Assembly (NCBI GenBank): GCA_020080175.1
Contig: JAGHQL010000049.1
Coordinates: 84,185-148,184, forward strand
Direction: 5' to 3'
DNA: 64,000 nucleotides
From: Glutinoglossum americanum
Taxonomy: Eukaryota; Ascomycota; Geoglossomycetes; Geoglossales; Geoglossaceae
Shown here one piece after another: positions 22,582 to 34,857 of this stretch. The stretch's first letter is position 1; every line of letters starts with the position of its first letter. The translations under genes were made by a program, and so were the position numbers. The notes under the pieces are model-generated. The model did not search any database. It worked only from the letters and a program-made list of their open reading frames with translations, and was not told the DNA's origin.

Positions 22582-25500
22582 CGCAAAACGAGAGAATGAA
22601 GAAGAAACGACTGTAGAAGCATGTAAGTGTTCCAATTGAGCTGTGGGTAGCCCCGACGGCCCTCAAGGACTAAATACTCCAGCCACACGCCCACCATAGT
22701 GACACGCGCACGCGATGTGTCGTTTGTGTAATAATCTTAACAGCCACGGCTTTTTTGGCAAACATTCTTGCTGGGATACATGCTAGCTAGGAGATGAAGT
22801 TAGAGATAATCGACACGACGGGAACAGCCCACGGACCACAGCACCTGGAGCGGTGACCTGCAGGGTGATCCCCCGTCCGGGATTGCTTACATGGAGATGC
22901 GTTTTGAGCGTGCAACCGAGAAAAAGTAAAGTAAACAGCGCGCTATTCCAAGAATCCTGAATTGGCAACACTTTACTGGGTAACCCCGGCACTGCTGTGG
23001 GTAATACCTTGCGGCTGCTGAAACTTAGCACCTAGAGCGTTAGCATAGCGTATTGCCTTGCAGACCAGCCACCGCAAGATCAAGCGTATGGTCCCGCCAT
23101 AGCACCAAATGAATTTGCCGTTTGCGATTCGTCCAAGTGAGAGATTCTAATAGAGTTTTTGTCGTTGCTTCTGCTTCAACGGAACCCCCATTGCATTAGG
23201 GACTAGGACACTCTGTGTCAGATAGGCGGTCTGGCTAAGTGCGGTTGCCGTGTAGTGCGGAGCGCCATGCTGTGTATCTGTAAAGCACTCTGTGATATCT
23301 ACTATGGAATTCCGCTCTCTGCTCTCGTCCGTTCGAGCGGCGTTGACCCAGGATGGTCGGTCTGCTGGATGCATGCTGCAGGTGCCTGGACAGCAAGATT
23401 TTTTTTTTTTTTTTTTTTTTTCCGTCGGGAGAGTCAAGCAATGGTAAGAAAGTATCTTTGATGAACACCACGAGAGAGCTATGGGTAACGTGTTGCGACA
23501 AACGAGCCATGCTGCAGCTGGTAGATTCCAGGGCCAATACGGCGCCCATTCGGCACCACACACATACCTGACGCAAAAAAACTCTACGTCGCAATCGTCG
23601 GCAAGCGTTACATGTATATGACACTAGGTGTCTCTTGTGAACTGTTTGAGGCTAGCCAGCATCACTAGTGTTTGGCAGATAGAACAGCATGTAGAGTGCA
23701 AGTAAGCAATGCCGGCCCGGCGCGTGGCAGATCGAGATCCTGATCCTGATCCTGCATTTGACAACACCTTTCCCTCCAACTAGGAAGGATTGCATGCTGA
23801 CAATCGGCGTCGACGAACGGATATTGCAGCCCGTCCGACGTCGGATACGGACATGCTGGCACAACCCGGGTTTGTCGCATGGGAGCGCTGAAGGCGTTGC
23901 GCGCGTTTGCGGCATCGGCGTCTTTGCTCAGACATTGTTCCAGAACAATAGGAGATTTGCAATGCACACGGCGTTAACGAGGCTAGAATACGTCTAGACA
24001 TTCGCATATGGACAAATAACGCCGATGATATGTAGCATCATGTACATACATATTTCCATACATACATCTGGCTCGGCTTGGTAACGGCTACGTAGCCTGT
24101 AACTACTCTGCTCTACTATATCCAACCAGGGCAGGTGTTGTCGGGTCGTAGCCCACGAATCCGTGCAAACAGCGAACAATGCACAAGACAACATCCATTT
24201 CACCGCGGCCGTTCCCTCCGGTGACGAATCAGAGCTTTTGACAGCCGGGAATGGAGAAATGTAGCATGCAGAAATACAGAAATGCAGAATGTACCAGGCT
24301 ACACAAATTTCGTGTTCAAAAGCAATGCACAGCGATATGCTACGATCAACCTCCGGATCAAATTATGATGGGTTATGGGTCCGTCAACAAACCCTTGTGG
24401 TATCCTAGATCATTGTCCGTGCCCCCTTTGATGTTTCCATGGATCAAAATCAGTCTCGGCTTTGACATTCAGAATTTTCGTTCGGTCCCAGCCTGGTATC
24501 GATGCCAAAGACGCGGGACCAGAATTGCCAGGGTACATCTCCGAGGACTTCCCCCTAGTGACTCGGAATTTGAAATAGGATAAAGAAGAATCAAGCGGAA
24601 GTTTAGACAGTCGCGGTGATGCATATTCGGGTCGAATTGAAGCCGAGCGTCAGAATATCTCCGAGCGGTCTTTAAAGTCCTCCCGAGATAAGTCGGCTTG
24701 GTCAATCTCCACCTTCCGGTAGGAACGAGAACTAGGTGTGTTTTTTTGGGTTTGGAATTTTCGGCGATGTAATTAATCAAGCATCCCTAAAAGGTACCGG
24801 CAAAGGTCTACCGGCGGTAGGGCATTAGCAAGTCTATACAAATTTAGACCGGGCGTTGTAGATACTCTATCCTATCTGCCTTTACTCTATACGAACCTTG
24901 GCGTAAAGGATGGATCCCCCCACCAGCTACCTGCTCCGTCACGCGGGTAACAGCGATCTTTTGGTGGATTCGTGGGGATAACTACACAATTGCAGTTTAC
25001 CTCCCGCGGCATTCATTCGCCATAACCTAAAACTTACGACAGATGCCGTTGAGGGCCCTCTTGCTCCGTATGAGTGAAGTGATATGATGGGATCAACATC
25101 TCTCGGAGCGTCGTCGACTTATCGTCCGGCAGTGACATGATATCGAATCTCTAGCTGTGGATATCGGGCGACGGTGGGGGAAACCTACGAGCGGGGCTTC
25201 TAGGGGTCTGGGGCACCCGATTGGTACCGGTAAGCATAGACTGATTAAGCTTCACAAGGTACTCATATGAAAGGTTGGGGTAGGCTTTTTTCCGTGTTTG
25301 CAAGTGTTGATGTTTGTGATATACGAGGTGTTATGTTGTAGATAACGGCGAGATGTCAGAGTTGCGGAGGGGAACTTGGTGGAAATTATTTCATTGTTCG
25401 TAGATATACCCCCAGCCTACACCCAGTTGCGCTGTTGCTGCGATGATGGGTTGGAGGTTTCACTCAAAACGCTAATGTCCACGGTCCACGCCACACATAC

Positions 25501-25854
25501 TTCACACTAGATACCGTTTATGCAGAGCCGAGGTGCTGCTAGACATGGTGGTTTCCTTGACAGGCAGCGAGATATAGAACCGAGTCGTGCTAATTGATTT
25601 ATATACATGTAAGATATGACTTCGGATGTGTTGGGTGATATTGCTTCCAGGGTAGGATGTCTGAATCCCTTTATCGACCCCTAGTGCGTATTATTCTATT
25701 TTATGATGCCACCCCTCTTAAGGCTCTCGGAGGGCAAAGACCTACCGATTCCGAAATCGTTCTTAAAGTCACTTATCGCCTTCTATGGTAGGGCCGAGCT
25801 CTTCCATGCCGCGAATGCCTTCCCCCACAGTAAGAGCACTGGCCGAGTGCTATC
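22582..25854. other. Gene-poor region with a poly-T tract
   Basis: About 3.3 kb upstream of the GT2 gene and downstream of NOC2 with no recognised gene. A 23-base T run lies at 23399-23421. A minus-strand frame at 24469-24780 and several short frames have no domain features. Overall it looks like decayed intergenic DNA. Confidence 0.45.
23399..23421. repeat. Poly-T homopolymer (23 bases)
   Basis: An unbroken run of T. On the minus strand it is a poly-A tract and could be the tail of an old retrotransposed copy, but nothing recognisable precedes it on that strand. Confidence 0.9.
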
Positions 25855-28328
25855 TCACATTTCGTGATCGTTATCGCCAATTTCATCATCGTCGCTCCAT
25901 TCGCTCGCCTCGCTGATCTCCTTATCCTTATCCCCACCTTGCCCCTCCTTCTCCCTTTTTATCTCCTCCTTTCTCCTTGCCTCCACCAGCCTCTCACTTT
26001 CCTCTCGTAACTTTCTCTGACCCACTACAAATGCCCCCAATGGCGTTTTCTCCCATTCTTCCTCTTTTAAGAATCCGTCTACGCCTGCACGATTGCTTAA
26101 TGCATAGTCCACCTTCGCTCTCCGATCTTCCACCCATCTTGCATTCGTATCGAGTTTTTGAACCAACAACCCTACAGCCGCATTGACCTTCCCGTTGCGA
26201 TTACCGACCTTCCCCTTCTTCGCCCTCTGTTTCGCCGATGACCCAGATACTTGGCGTAGCCACCGCTTCAGCATCACATTGACGGGGAGCACCAGTTCCG
26301 GGAAGGCTATGCTCTTCGTCCATAGTACGAAGAAGTCGCTTAGCAGTTCAACCACTTGTTCGCCCAATCCGTCCTGGTAAATCCGTGTGCGTAGATACGA
26401 TTTGGGTGCGCGAATAGCCGTTGAGAAGTCAAGTGGCTTTAGCGTGGAAGGTTTGGGCTTCTTCTTCATTTCCGTCGATGAAAGCACTTCAATAAGGACT
26501 GGAGCAAGCGGGATGTATGTTCCCGTCGCACAGGATAGGCGGAGGAGCGCTCTAGTTAGTTGGAAGCGAAGGGGAAAGTACTGTGCGGTGGGAATAAGAC
26601 GTATAACGCCAAGGGTGACTTGGACGATGGGGTAAATCAGCGGGCGGAGTGGTGATTCCTTAGCAGTTTGTGCTTCTTTTATAGGATCGCAATGGGCCGA
26701 AAGGACCCGGGACCAGAAGTCGAGGGAGTGGACATATTGCCAATTATATACTGCCTTGTAAGATTCCTAAAGTTCATTAGTCTCTAGCGGAGCAATGCTA
26801 TAACGTTTCGACACACCTTGGAATTATTCGTAATGCAGGCTCTCAGGTGTATTGCCAGCTGCCTAACGAAGTTGAACCCGGTCATATACCCCACAGTTTG
26901 GTCCAAGCCCCACAATTCTGTCGCAGAATTCTTCATTAGGTTTATGCCATGTAATGTATGCACAGTAGTAACCCTGCTTCCCTTTACAAGCCCCTGATAT
27001 GTAAACTTCAGTGCAGCCTCTATGAGGCCAGAGTCGCCTATTACCACAACTTTTCGAATAACTAGGAAAGCCGTGATACGGGTAGCTTCAGGGCATGACG
27101 GATCAGACCATATATTGACGACTGTCTTTACGAGGCTGCGAAGCAGCTTCTTGAATGAAAATAGGTATGGAATCAAGGGGAGGAGAGATGATAGAGTGAG
27201 TTTGAGAGTCGAAACGTCAGAAAGAGCTGTGAGTAGGTGAAGGACGGAGGAAGTATACGATTTTAAAAGGGGTGTCAGAGTTTGGTATTTTTTGGACTCG
27301 GTGGGGACGCGACTTGTTTCTGGTAAGTAAAACGTGCTCAAAATTTAGGGCAAGATCTCACATTTTGCCTGAGTTGGTCTCCTTAGCAGGTAGATGGTGA
27401 TTAAGTACCTCCGGTACGTGCTTTAGCGTTAAAACGAGTAAGTCGTGGTAAACTAGGGATCGTTAGTGGTTGTCACCGCATCGGGGATCCCTACTAATGG
27501 GCAGGTACCGTCTGGGTCCGAAATAGTATACTTATACTCTTTGCCATCATTCTCGTTAACGTGCGCCGCGGTCCTGAAGGCTAATATGACCTGCCGCATC
27601 GCTCGCAAAGATTTGTTCTCCATCAAAGCAGTCTTCCACTTCCCCACCATGACTATGGTGACCTCTGTCTCACCTCCCTCCTGGCCATCTGGTGTGGTGC
27701 CCTTTCCAAGCTTCCTCCGCTTTTTCCCGGGTGCGTCCTCGACTTCGCTGTCGCTCAGCGCGTCAGCCTCTAAGTTGGTCTCGTTATTTTCAGAAAATTC
27801 CAGGAGTTCTGCATCATTCTCTTTCAGGTAATTATAGAACTCAGGGTCTTTCTCAACCAACGCATTCAAATCTTCTTTATGCGTGTCGAAATCGTCCCCA
27901 GCACTTGACTCAGATCCACTGGCGGTAGGCGGTACGACATCCTCAGACGAATGAATAGAAGGACTGCTATCACCTCTTCCCTCTGAATCCACTCTTCTTC
28001 GTTTCCCGGTCTTTGCACCCGTTTGTTTCATCCTGTTCGCACTCCCGCCTTTCGAATCAGGGATCCCAAAGCCACCTTGAAAGAAGTCTTCGACACCCAT
28101 GTCTCCGAATAGACCCCCCCCCCCACCACTGGCTTCGCTTTCTTCAATGGCATAACTGCCATTGGCGGCGCCAACCTTCCCGTCACTGCTCTCTTTAGCG
28201 TTCTTCGCCTTTTTCTTCGCCTTGATCTGGCTTCTCTGCTTGACCTTGGCGAAATCTTTGCGGCGCTCAAGGGCATCTTTAAGATGATTCTTTTCGAACT
28301 TTCGAGTGGACTTTTTGACCCGACCCAT
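25855..28328 (-). CDS. NOC2: Nucleolar complex protein 2 (60S ribosome assembly)
   Basis: A nucleolar/nucleoplasmic factor that works with Noc1 and Noc3 in maturation and transport of 60S pre-ribosomes. Exons (minus strand) are 27509-28328, 27362-27452, 26817-27312 and 25855-26766, giving 772 aa. The N-terminus is basic (MGRVKKSTRKFEKNHLKDAL), then an acidic, disordered region with nuclear-type basic clusters. The Noc2 domain begins near the end of exon 1 (VGKWKTALMENKSLRAMRQV) and continues with LKHVPEVLNHHLP, YQTLTPLLKSYTSSVLHLL, YNWQYVHSLDFWSRVL and FPLRFQLTRALLRLS. The C-terminal tail is Lys/Glu-rich. Internal introns restore the conserved text, notably SGKIRVPTESKKYQTL across intron 2, for which the acceptor after AACAAG (not the nearer CCAG) is needed to keep frame. 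The start is 139 bp from the divergent VPS28 start. Confidence 0.94.
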
Positions 28329-28467
28329 TTTCGTCCGAGCGGATGGCGTTAGTATTGGACTGTGAAATCTCTAGAGTGGGAAAATTATAAAGTGCGGCTC
28401 TTTGCTGAGTAAGCCTTCGTTCTTCTCAACACCGCAGCTAAGGGTGACTCCCAAAAGCCTCACCACC
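28329..28467. promoter_or_regulatory. Compact divergent promoter NOC2 / VPS28
   Basis: Only 139 bp separate the two start codons, so the two genes must share a promoter region. I see no clear TATA box; the sequence is mixed with an AAAATTATAAAG stretch near the middle (about 28380-28391). Confidence 0.6.
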
Positions 28468-29270
28468 ATGTATGCTGGTGCTCGACAACCAGCTTATGCC
28501 CCAACCCCATATTATCCAAATCCTTCTTTGTCATCGCGCATCAACCTCGATGAAGTATCTCTTGTCTTGAAAATCTCATGTCGCGCAGGACTAACAAGGT
28601 TGCCAGGAGGTTCGACTCTCCACATCCTCCGCACGGAGAGATTTGTATGATTCATTAGCCGAGATTTACAGCGTCGTTGTCACACTTGACGCCCTTGAGA
28701 AGGCTTATATAAAAGACTCTATCGCAGAGGCTGAGTATACCGAAACATGTGATCGGTTGTTGAAACAATACAAAGCCATTCTCAGTGATGAGACGGTATC
28801 AAGGGAGTTTGTTGACTTGGAGACATTCAAGCGCGAGTGGGATGTATATATCCGCTAAGCAAGGTCAAGGGATATGGATGATTGTTAATTGGTGAGCATA
28901 GATGGAGTGCCCTAGAGCAACAGAACGCCTTCGTATCGGACTTCCTGCAACCGTAGAACAGCCAACGCTCTCCCACACTGGAGCCACGGGTGCTGCCATT
29001 GCAGAAGCAACCCAGGATTTCATTACGTTTTTGGACGCGCTCAAACTCAACTTACTTGCCAAGGACAGTCTACATCCTCTACTATCAGACGTTATCCAGT
29101 CAGTAAATAAAGTAACCGATCGGGACTTCGAGGGGAGAGGGAAGATCGTGCAATGGTTGATTACACTGAACCAGATGAAGGCCACGGAGGAAATCACGGA
29201 AGACCAAGCAAGAGAACTTTCATTCGACATGGAGCAGGCCTATCATGGGTTCAAGGCCACCTTGAAATGA
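28468..29270 (+). CDS. VPS28: ESCRT-I subunit Vps28
   Basis: A core subunit of ESCRT-I, acting with Vps23 and Vps37 in sorting ubiquitinated cargo into multivesicular endosomes; its C-terminal domain contacts ESCRT-II. Exons are 28468-28554, 28610-28843 and 28902-29270, giving 229 aa, the usual size. The N-terminal core contains RRDLYDSLAEIYSVVVTLDA and ALEKAYIKDSIAEAEYTETC. The C-terminal four-helix domain starts after the second intron with ATERLRIGLPATVEQ and runs through TQDFITFLDALKLNLLAKD, SVNKVTDRDF and a Glu-rich helix. For the first intron I use the acceptor at CCAGGAG because it gives VRLSTSSARRDLYDSL; nearer AG sites shift the frame. It is head to head with NOC2. Confidence 0.95.
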
Positions 29271-29789
29271 CGCTGGAATGTGGCGACGTGATATACACAC
29301 AGCAGACATAGTCAGATATTTCCCCATTTAGTATTTTTTTTTTACCGTAGCTCCAACCAAATGGAGCTTGTTTCATGCAGTTTCCTCTCAAAGAGTTTCT
29401 TTCGAGCTACAAGTGACAAGTATCTCTCGTTTGAGAGCAGACTTCAGTAATCTATGGCATATGACATTCGAGCGCATCGCGCTGACTACCAAGCTAAATG
29501 CCATCCCTTGGAATGTCACTGCCTTCGTTTAACCGGTCAACACAGGGCCATAAAAGAACGGTGGAGAACGTTACCACTACCTGTAGTGACCATTGCTGCC
29601 TCGGAACTTGATTAGATTGGCGTCACGGAATTGGCTATGGAGGCCGCAGAAATTGTAGAAACTAAAAGACAGGGCGCAGGGTGCGCGATCCGATAGTTGA
29701 TGCAGGTACTAGTGGGTATGACCAGAAAAAGCTAGGATCAGCCCTCAACTACGATAGATGAGTTTTTTTGTCCCCCATTGCGAGGTCTT
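29271..29789. other. Intergenic between VPS28 and ACR3 remnant
   Basis: No gene supported. It includes a short T run near 29333-29343 and the presumed 5' flank of the decayed ACR3 gene. Confidence 0.5.
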
Positions 29790-30814
29790 TCATTTCTCGA
29801 TAGATTTTTGGTTCTATGGATTCTCCTTGCCACGGCTACCGGGATGATTCTCGGAAATTTTCATCCCTTCAACTATCCCTTATCCTCAGCGTGGACTCCA
29901 ATTTGTAAGTAGAACTATTCTTCAGCCCTTTTCGTATTTTTTGATTTCATTTACCAACAACTATTGTTTTGTAGCCGCGGGATTACTCATTATGGCGTAT
30001 CTAATTCCCTGCGCGGTCCATTTTAAGACGCTACATCTACAGGTGCGGGAACAGTCGTTGTGGATACAAACTGGACCTTTACACCGCCGCTAGTGGTGGG
30101 ACTTTCTGCCCGACCACTGCTCGTTGCATCGCGATGGCCCTGGTTTGAACAGATCTTGTAGAGGGCGATGGAGGCCATGGCACAGTCATCGTCGCCTTCG
30201 ATTCGATATTGCAGACCATTCTATTTGCACCGCTCGCAGTTTTGCACGCTGAAGTGCTTTGTCGTAGTCTGGAAGGAAGCGTTGACGTGGATTTTGGGAA
30301 CGTTGTACAGAGTGTTGCCATCTTTTAGGTGAAAATGGACTCTCATGCCGTGAAACAAGCCGCTAACCAATTCTCCTGCGCAGGTATTCCACGGTGCTGC
30401 GATAGTTACTCGATTCAGCCTGCGCTTCCTACTCGGAGAGCGTAAGTGCAATTCTCACTTCACCCATTTTTATTGCTCCTCTACCACTGGTTGGTCTGGT
30501 ACTCGCGATTATCGTCCTATCCACCTCAAGGAAGGAACGTTGTTCACTACGTGACACCTGTACTCCGAGTTACTGCCCCACTCACCGTCTACTTCAATAT
30601 TATCTTCTTTACTACAGTACTTCTTTGTAGAAGATTTGGTTTTGGTTACTAGATCTCTTGCATGTAGAGTCTCACAGCAGCTGCAACAATCTCGAACTAT
30701 CTTTCGCGATTGCGATCACCGTATACGGTGTAGGGAGCCGCGAAGTCCTAGCTAGTACTGTAGACCCGCTCACCAGTCCCTGCACTTGTATCGCTGGTTT
30801 ATATAGTGCAATAG
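29790..30814 (+). pseudogene. Decayed ACR3-type arsenite efflux permease
   Basis: The remains of an arsenite/H+ antiporter of the ACR3 (BASS-like) family. Order and content match the family from end to end, but the frame is broken repeatedly. From 29790 reads LDRFLVLWILLATATGMILG; a normal-looking intron (about 29905-29973) precedes GLLIMAYLIPCAVHF. The next part is shortened, with the second membrane segments missing. Then come RCIAMALV with a TGA in place of the Trp of the WTDL motif, VIVAFDSILQTILFAPLAV, NVVQSVAIF, a second intron, a 2-base loss before GAAIVTRFSLRFLLGE, PLPLVGLVLAIIVLS, QGRNVVHYVTPVLRV, NNLELSFAIAITVYGVGSRE, and finally VPALVSLVYIVQ before a TAG at 30812. At least five frame changes or stops separate these blocks. 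No intact copy is in the window. Confidence 0.88.
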
Positions 30815-32820
30815 CTTGAGGTTAGGTGGAAGTGGGAAAACTAAGCCACTAGTTTCACCCTAGCTTTTACAATCAACGCCACCACCTAAGCATTGTCGGA
30901 TAGTTTGGAAGCTGCTAGTGTTGCAATTTTTTGCTAGTAGATAAACAACTAGAGTCTTCGACGAAGAAATGCCGAGTCTTTATTACAACGTTGCAACGAT
31001 GATAACTGCCATATCAAATCCGTGGAGCACATCCTAGAGGAACAACGACTCCTCAGTACAACATTGAAGCCTGCCCAATCTCACCGGGTTGGCGAACAAG
31101 TTGGTCCGATGAGCAAACCTGATGCTACGAATAAAGCCGCCGTATAACACCCCCAATTGACAGACCTACTCTTTGGGGGAGAGGATCAATGTCCTTAGCT
31201 AGTTGCTCCACGCAGTTTCTTATTACAGTGGACTTTTAACACTTGGCGTCCTGTGCCAACTCCCAACGCCCAACGGCATCACCGAGGGGCCTTTCGAGAA
31301 GGCCGGCGGCAACGGACTCACCAGTGCGTAAGTCTGTCCATGCGAGACGCCTCCTTCAGAATTTTCTCTCCTCAATCACGGAACATCAGCCAACGCGTAT
31401 GCTAGCCGATACCGCACAGGAACGATTAAATCCACCCGAGGTAGAAAGAGGTTCAAGCACTCCATGAATTCCCGAAAGGAAGGGATGAGGCGCAGAATGG
31501 CCGTGGACTGAAGCTTTCGTCCGGGCGTAGAGTATGCACCCTGCAGGTTCCATCAAGAAGTGGTGTGATAATTCCCATAGACATGTATCAACAAGGGGTC
31601 GATGAAATGGCATGGGGAGGAAATAAAACCAAAATTAGAAAAAAGAGGTTTCTAAGAAAGGATTGTCCATCGGGTTACCGCCGTGGCGCCGATGGCACTC
31701 GTCCGCCGGCATCCCGAAGACTCAAACAAGCTCTCGTGACCCCACGGATCTCCTGCCCTGGGAAAAAAAAAAACCCTTACATACATGCAGACGTACATAC
31801 AGAGTGCCTCCATGCGGGAGTATGTATTACAAATTGAGGTTGTCTCGATTCGATTGCTCTCTGGAAAGTGGGTCGTCCGTCACGTTTCGGGATATGCAAA
31901 GATACATGCGTTATGTATGCTGTACGTATGGACAGCATCGGGATAGAAAACATCATGCGGTTTTTGATGTCTCCGCTGATATCTCTCTCCTTTTCGACCG
32001 GGTTCTAGACCTGCTACGGAATCGGCTTCAACGGAGCGGAAACGCCATCTTAGCAATAGCTTCAGGAGCAGGACGTTTTGTGGACCGGCTTCCGGTCATA
32101 GTGGCTAAGGGGGATCCGAAAGGATACTATCCTACCCCCTCAATCTCACATCCCCCCGGAGTTGCATCACTCAAGCCTTTAGTCGCGTCCTGCTTAAGGT
32201 GTTGCTGTAGCCATTCTTGTGTGTTATTAGTCTACTCGCGAGCCTCTGTACCCTAAAGCCTCCTTTCTCTTTATTTCCTAGGGTACACCCGCTTAATGGC
32301 GGTTACGGAGATCCATTCTGAACACCGCCTGGGTACCCATTTGTTGTGAGTATGCTTAGTGGCCATGAGCCGTGTAGGCTGTGCCCCGAGGCCTCCAACC
32401 CCTTTTCCGCCGCTGTGCCGCCGTCGCACTCTACTATATAAGTTAGCTAGTATTCCCCTAGGCCGGTGGCATGCAATACAGTCAAGTTGTTCCTTGCCTT
32501 CCTTAGAAGCCCGCCTCATTCCCTCGCTCAGAACCATAATCACAATACCACCCCTGGTCACGGGAATCCGAAGAATCGGTGCTCGCCGTGTCTACGGGGA
32601 ATTATTGGGATGAGCGAGCTGGAAATATTTAAATTTATGCATGTTTGGTACAAAAGTACAAACTAGTAGAATTACTTTCTTAGTTGAAGCAATTATCCCT
32701 TTCAAACTCCTATCTCGGTCACTCAGTAGTATATCTGAACACAGAGACGCTGCTATGAACAGACTCAATTTGCAAAAGGAAAACAACTAAAATAGGCCGC
32801 CCATCATGAGTTGAGACCAT
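30815..32820. other. Gene-poor region
   Basis: Two kilobases without a recognised gene. A 197-codon plus-strand frame at 31663-32256 has uneven, Cys- and Arg-rich composition and no domain, so I do not call it. A run of A at about 31764-31774 lies inside it. Confidence 0.45.
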
Positions 32821-34857
32821 TTAAACCCCCGGCTCCTTTTCGTCATGACGAAATTCGCTTTGACGCCTTGATCCAGGGAATCCCTTAACTTCCGTGACAG
32901 GCTTAGCTGCTTCGCCCTGGTGTTCTAATTCATTCATCTCCTCCTCTGTATCATTATATCGGTGGTAGATAAGCCAGAAAGCTACACCAGCGATAGCTGC
33001 CGCAACGGCAAGACCTGTGTACATCCACACAAGCTTCGGGTCCTCAGCGGTGGGGGAAAGAGCGATTCCCAAGGCAGAGCCAAAGGCATTGGTGAGAAGA
33101 AACATGGACATGACCTATATAAATAAATCAGCGATATGGATGTGGGACGGGCGCCAGGTAAATGATGCACTTACAAATGACTTCATGGAAGGGGGTGCCT
33201 TTGTGAACGCATATTCAAGGCCGGTGATGCTAGCAAAGATTTCCGAGATACCGATGAACAGGTAGGCAGGCGTTTGAACAGCAACGTGGATATGGTTGGG
33301 CTCGGTACCATCATTACTAGCGGCACATTGGAGGGGAGCATTGTAACAAGGGGGTGCGTTGTAAATGAGATGCTGAACAATAGCTGCATAAGCCATCGCG
33401 AGGGCGCCAGTGAGAAAGCCGAATGTGATACGAGTGATGGGCCTAAACGGGATGCCGATCTTGCGCAGAAACGGATAGATGAGCCTATCGAATACTGGGA
33501 TGAATATAATTATTGTGAGAGGATCGATGTTTTGCATGATATCATTCGGAATTCCATGAAGTTGCATGGTACCGGCTTGAGAGATGAAATTGTCTAGAAA
33601 CCTGTTAGGTCCTGCTCTGAAGCGGCTCTACTGATGCTATCAAGGTGCTGACTCACTCAACATCTGACTATAGACAACCCAATAGATTGGAAAGAACACG
33701 AAGACTTTGCAGGCGACGAGAGCCCGCTTAATCTCTTCGATGAATAGGTCGTCCCATGGCGTCTTGTATTTTCTGCCATACTCCTGTTGATATGACGGTT
33801 TCGCCGCCTCCATATTTCCTTTATTGACCAACCCAATCCACATGGCCTTGAAAGCGTGTATGATAATAGATCCCTTTGGAGGCCGGACGACGTAATATTT
33901 TTTCCCAACTATCAAGACAACAAATCCGACCAAGAACATCAAAGTCGGTAGGAGGTATGCAGCCCAGAAGTCGACGTGTAATTCCAGCTCTGTAGTTGCA
34001 ATAGCGGAAAGAGACCCAATGTTAATGCAGAGGTAGAAGATCATATAAATCCGTTGAATTGTGACCCCCGGGTCCACGATGACACGCTCTCCGCTCTCTA
34101 AAGTTTTGACGATCTGTTTGGTTCTACGGTATTGTTCAGCGATCAAGGGGCTAACGTTGGACTTGATCCCACCGGTACCGAGGCCAATGATGATCATGGC
34201 GGCGATGAGACCACCGAACCCAGCTCCATGATCGAGTGAAACGGGCAAAGAAGTGATAAGAAGGACGGCGAGACCCAAAATGTAAACCATCGCAAAGTAA
34301 AGAATAGTGTTGTACTTTCCGAGATATTGGTCGGCAACGATAGCTCCGATGATTGGGGTAACATAGCACCAGAACTGAAAAAAATTGGTCAGGCCAGTCG
34401 CACCAGTTTGGCCACGACCTAGTTGCTAGTCAGAGGACTTCCGTAGCTGGGTCAATCATGGCGTTCAATACGTACCAAGTGCGCCAGGCACAGGGCCATG
34501 ACGGCCATTCTGGATATAATTTTGAAAGGGGCCCGACAAGCCGTAGTAAGCAAATCGCTCACACAACTCTATAAGTGCAACGAGCCAAGCAGACCAGGGC
34601 AGTTTGTCAGAGACATGTCTTAGCGTATGCCTCTCCTCGTCTGTTGGTTCTTCGCCCTCCGATGAGACGCTCTCTAGTTCGGGTTCGTAGGCGGGTATCG
34701 GATCAATTTCACCTCCTGAGATATCACGTTGGTCTCCTTTCTTGGGAACAACCTCTGTAGCGTGAAGCCTATCCGAGGGTAGTTAGGTCATGCATCTTCG
34801 AGGGGGTTAAGCAAATATGCGCACGCACTGTACGGCGAGACCCTCACGTTCAGACAT
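32821..34857 (-). CDS. PTR2: POT-family oligopeptide/H+ symporter (PTR2-like)
   Basis: A plasma-membrane proton-coupled di- and tripeptide transporter. Exons (minus strand) are 34829-34857, 34476-34768, 33657-34418, 33175-33593 and 32821-33114, giving 598 aa. The first exon codes only for MSEREGLAV plus two bases. TM1 carries the ExxER motif (IELCERFAYYG). GAIVADQYLGKYNTI is the loop 2-3 signature and FYLCINIGSL the second POT signature. Other family landmarks are IGLGTGGIKSNVSPLIAEQY, PIYWVVYSQML and, after an intron, IPVFDRLIYPFLRKIGIPF and TPAYLFIGISEIFASITGLEYAF. The tail is acidic and charged. For intron 3, the acceptor at TTTCTAG avoids an in-frame TAG and joins QML to NNFISQAG as in family members. 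Regulation by peptides or nitrogen is known for yeast PTR2 but nothing in this promoter shows it. Confidence 0.94.

Noticed and set aside
23399-23421. Poly-T run as a retroelement tail
   Set aside because: No LINE, SINE or processed-gene sequence is recognisable on the minus strand upstream of the implied poly-A tail.
24469-24780. 103-codon minus-strand frame
   Set aside because: No domain, no intron context, and low-quality composition in a gene-poor stretch.
31663-32256. 197-codon plus-strand frame
   Set aside because: Composition is patchy and Cys/Arg-rich, it spans an A homopolymer, the first codon is not a convincing start, and no domain or splice logic supports it.
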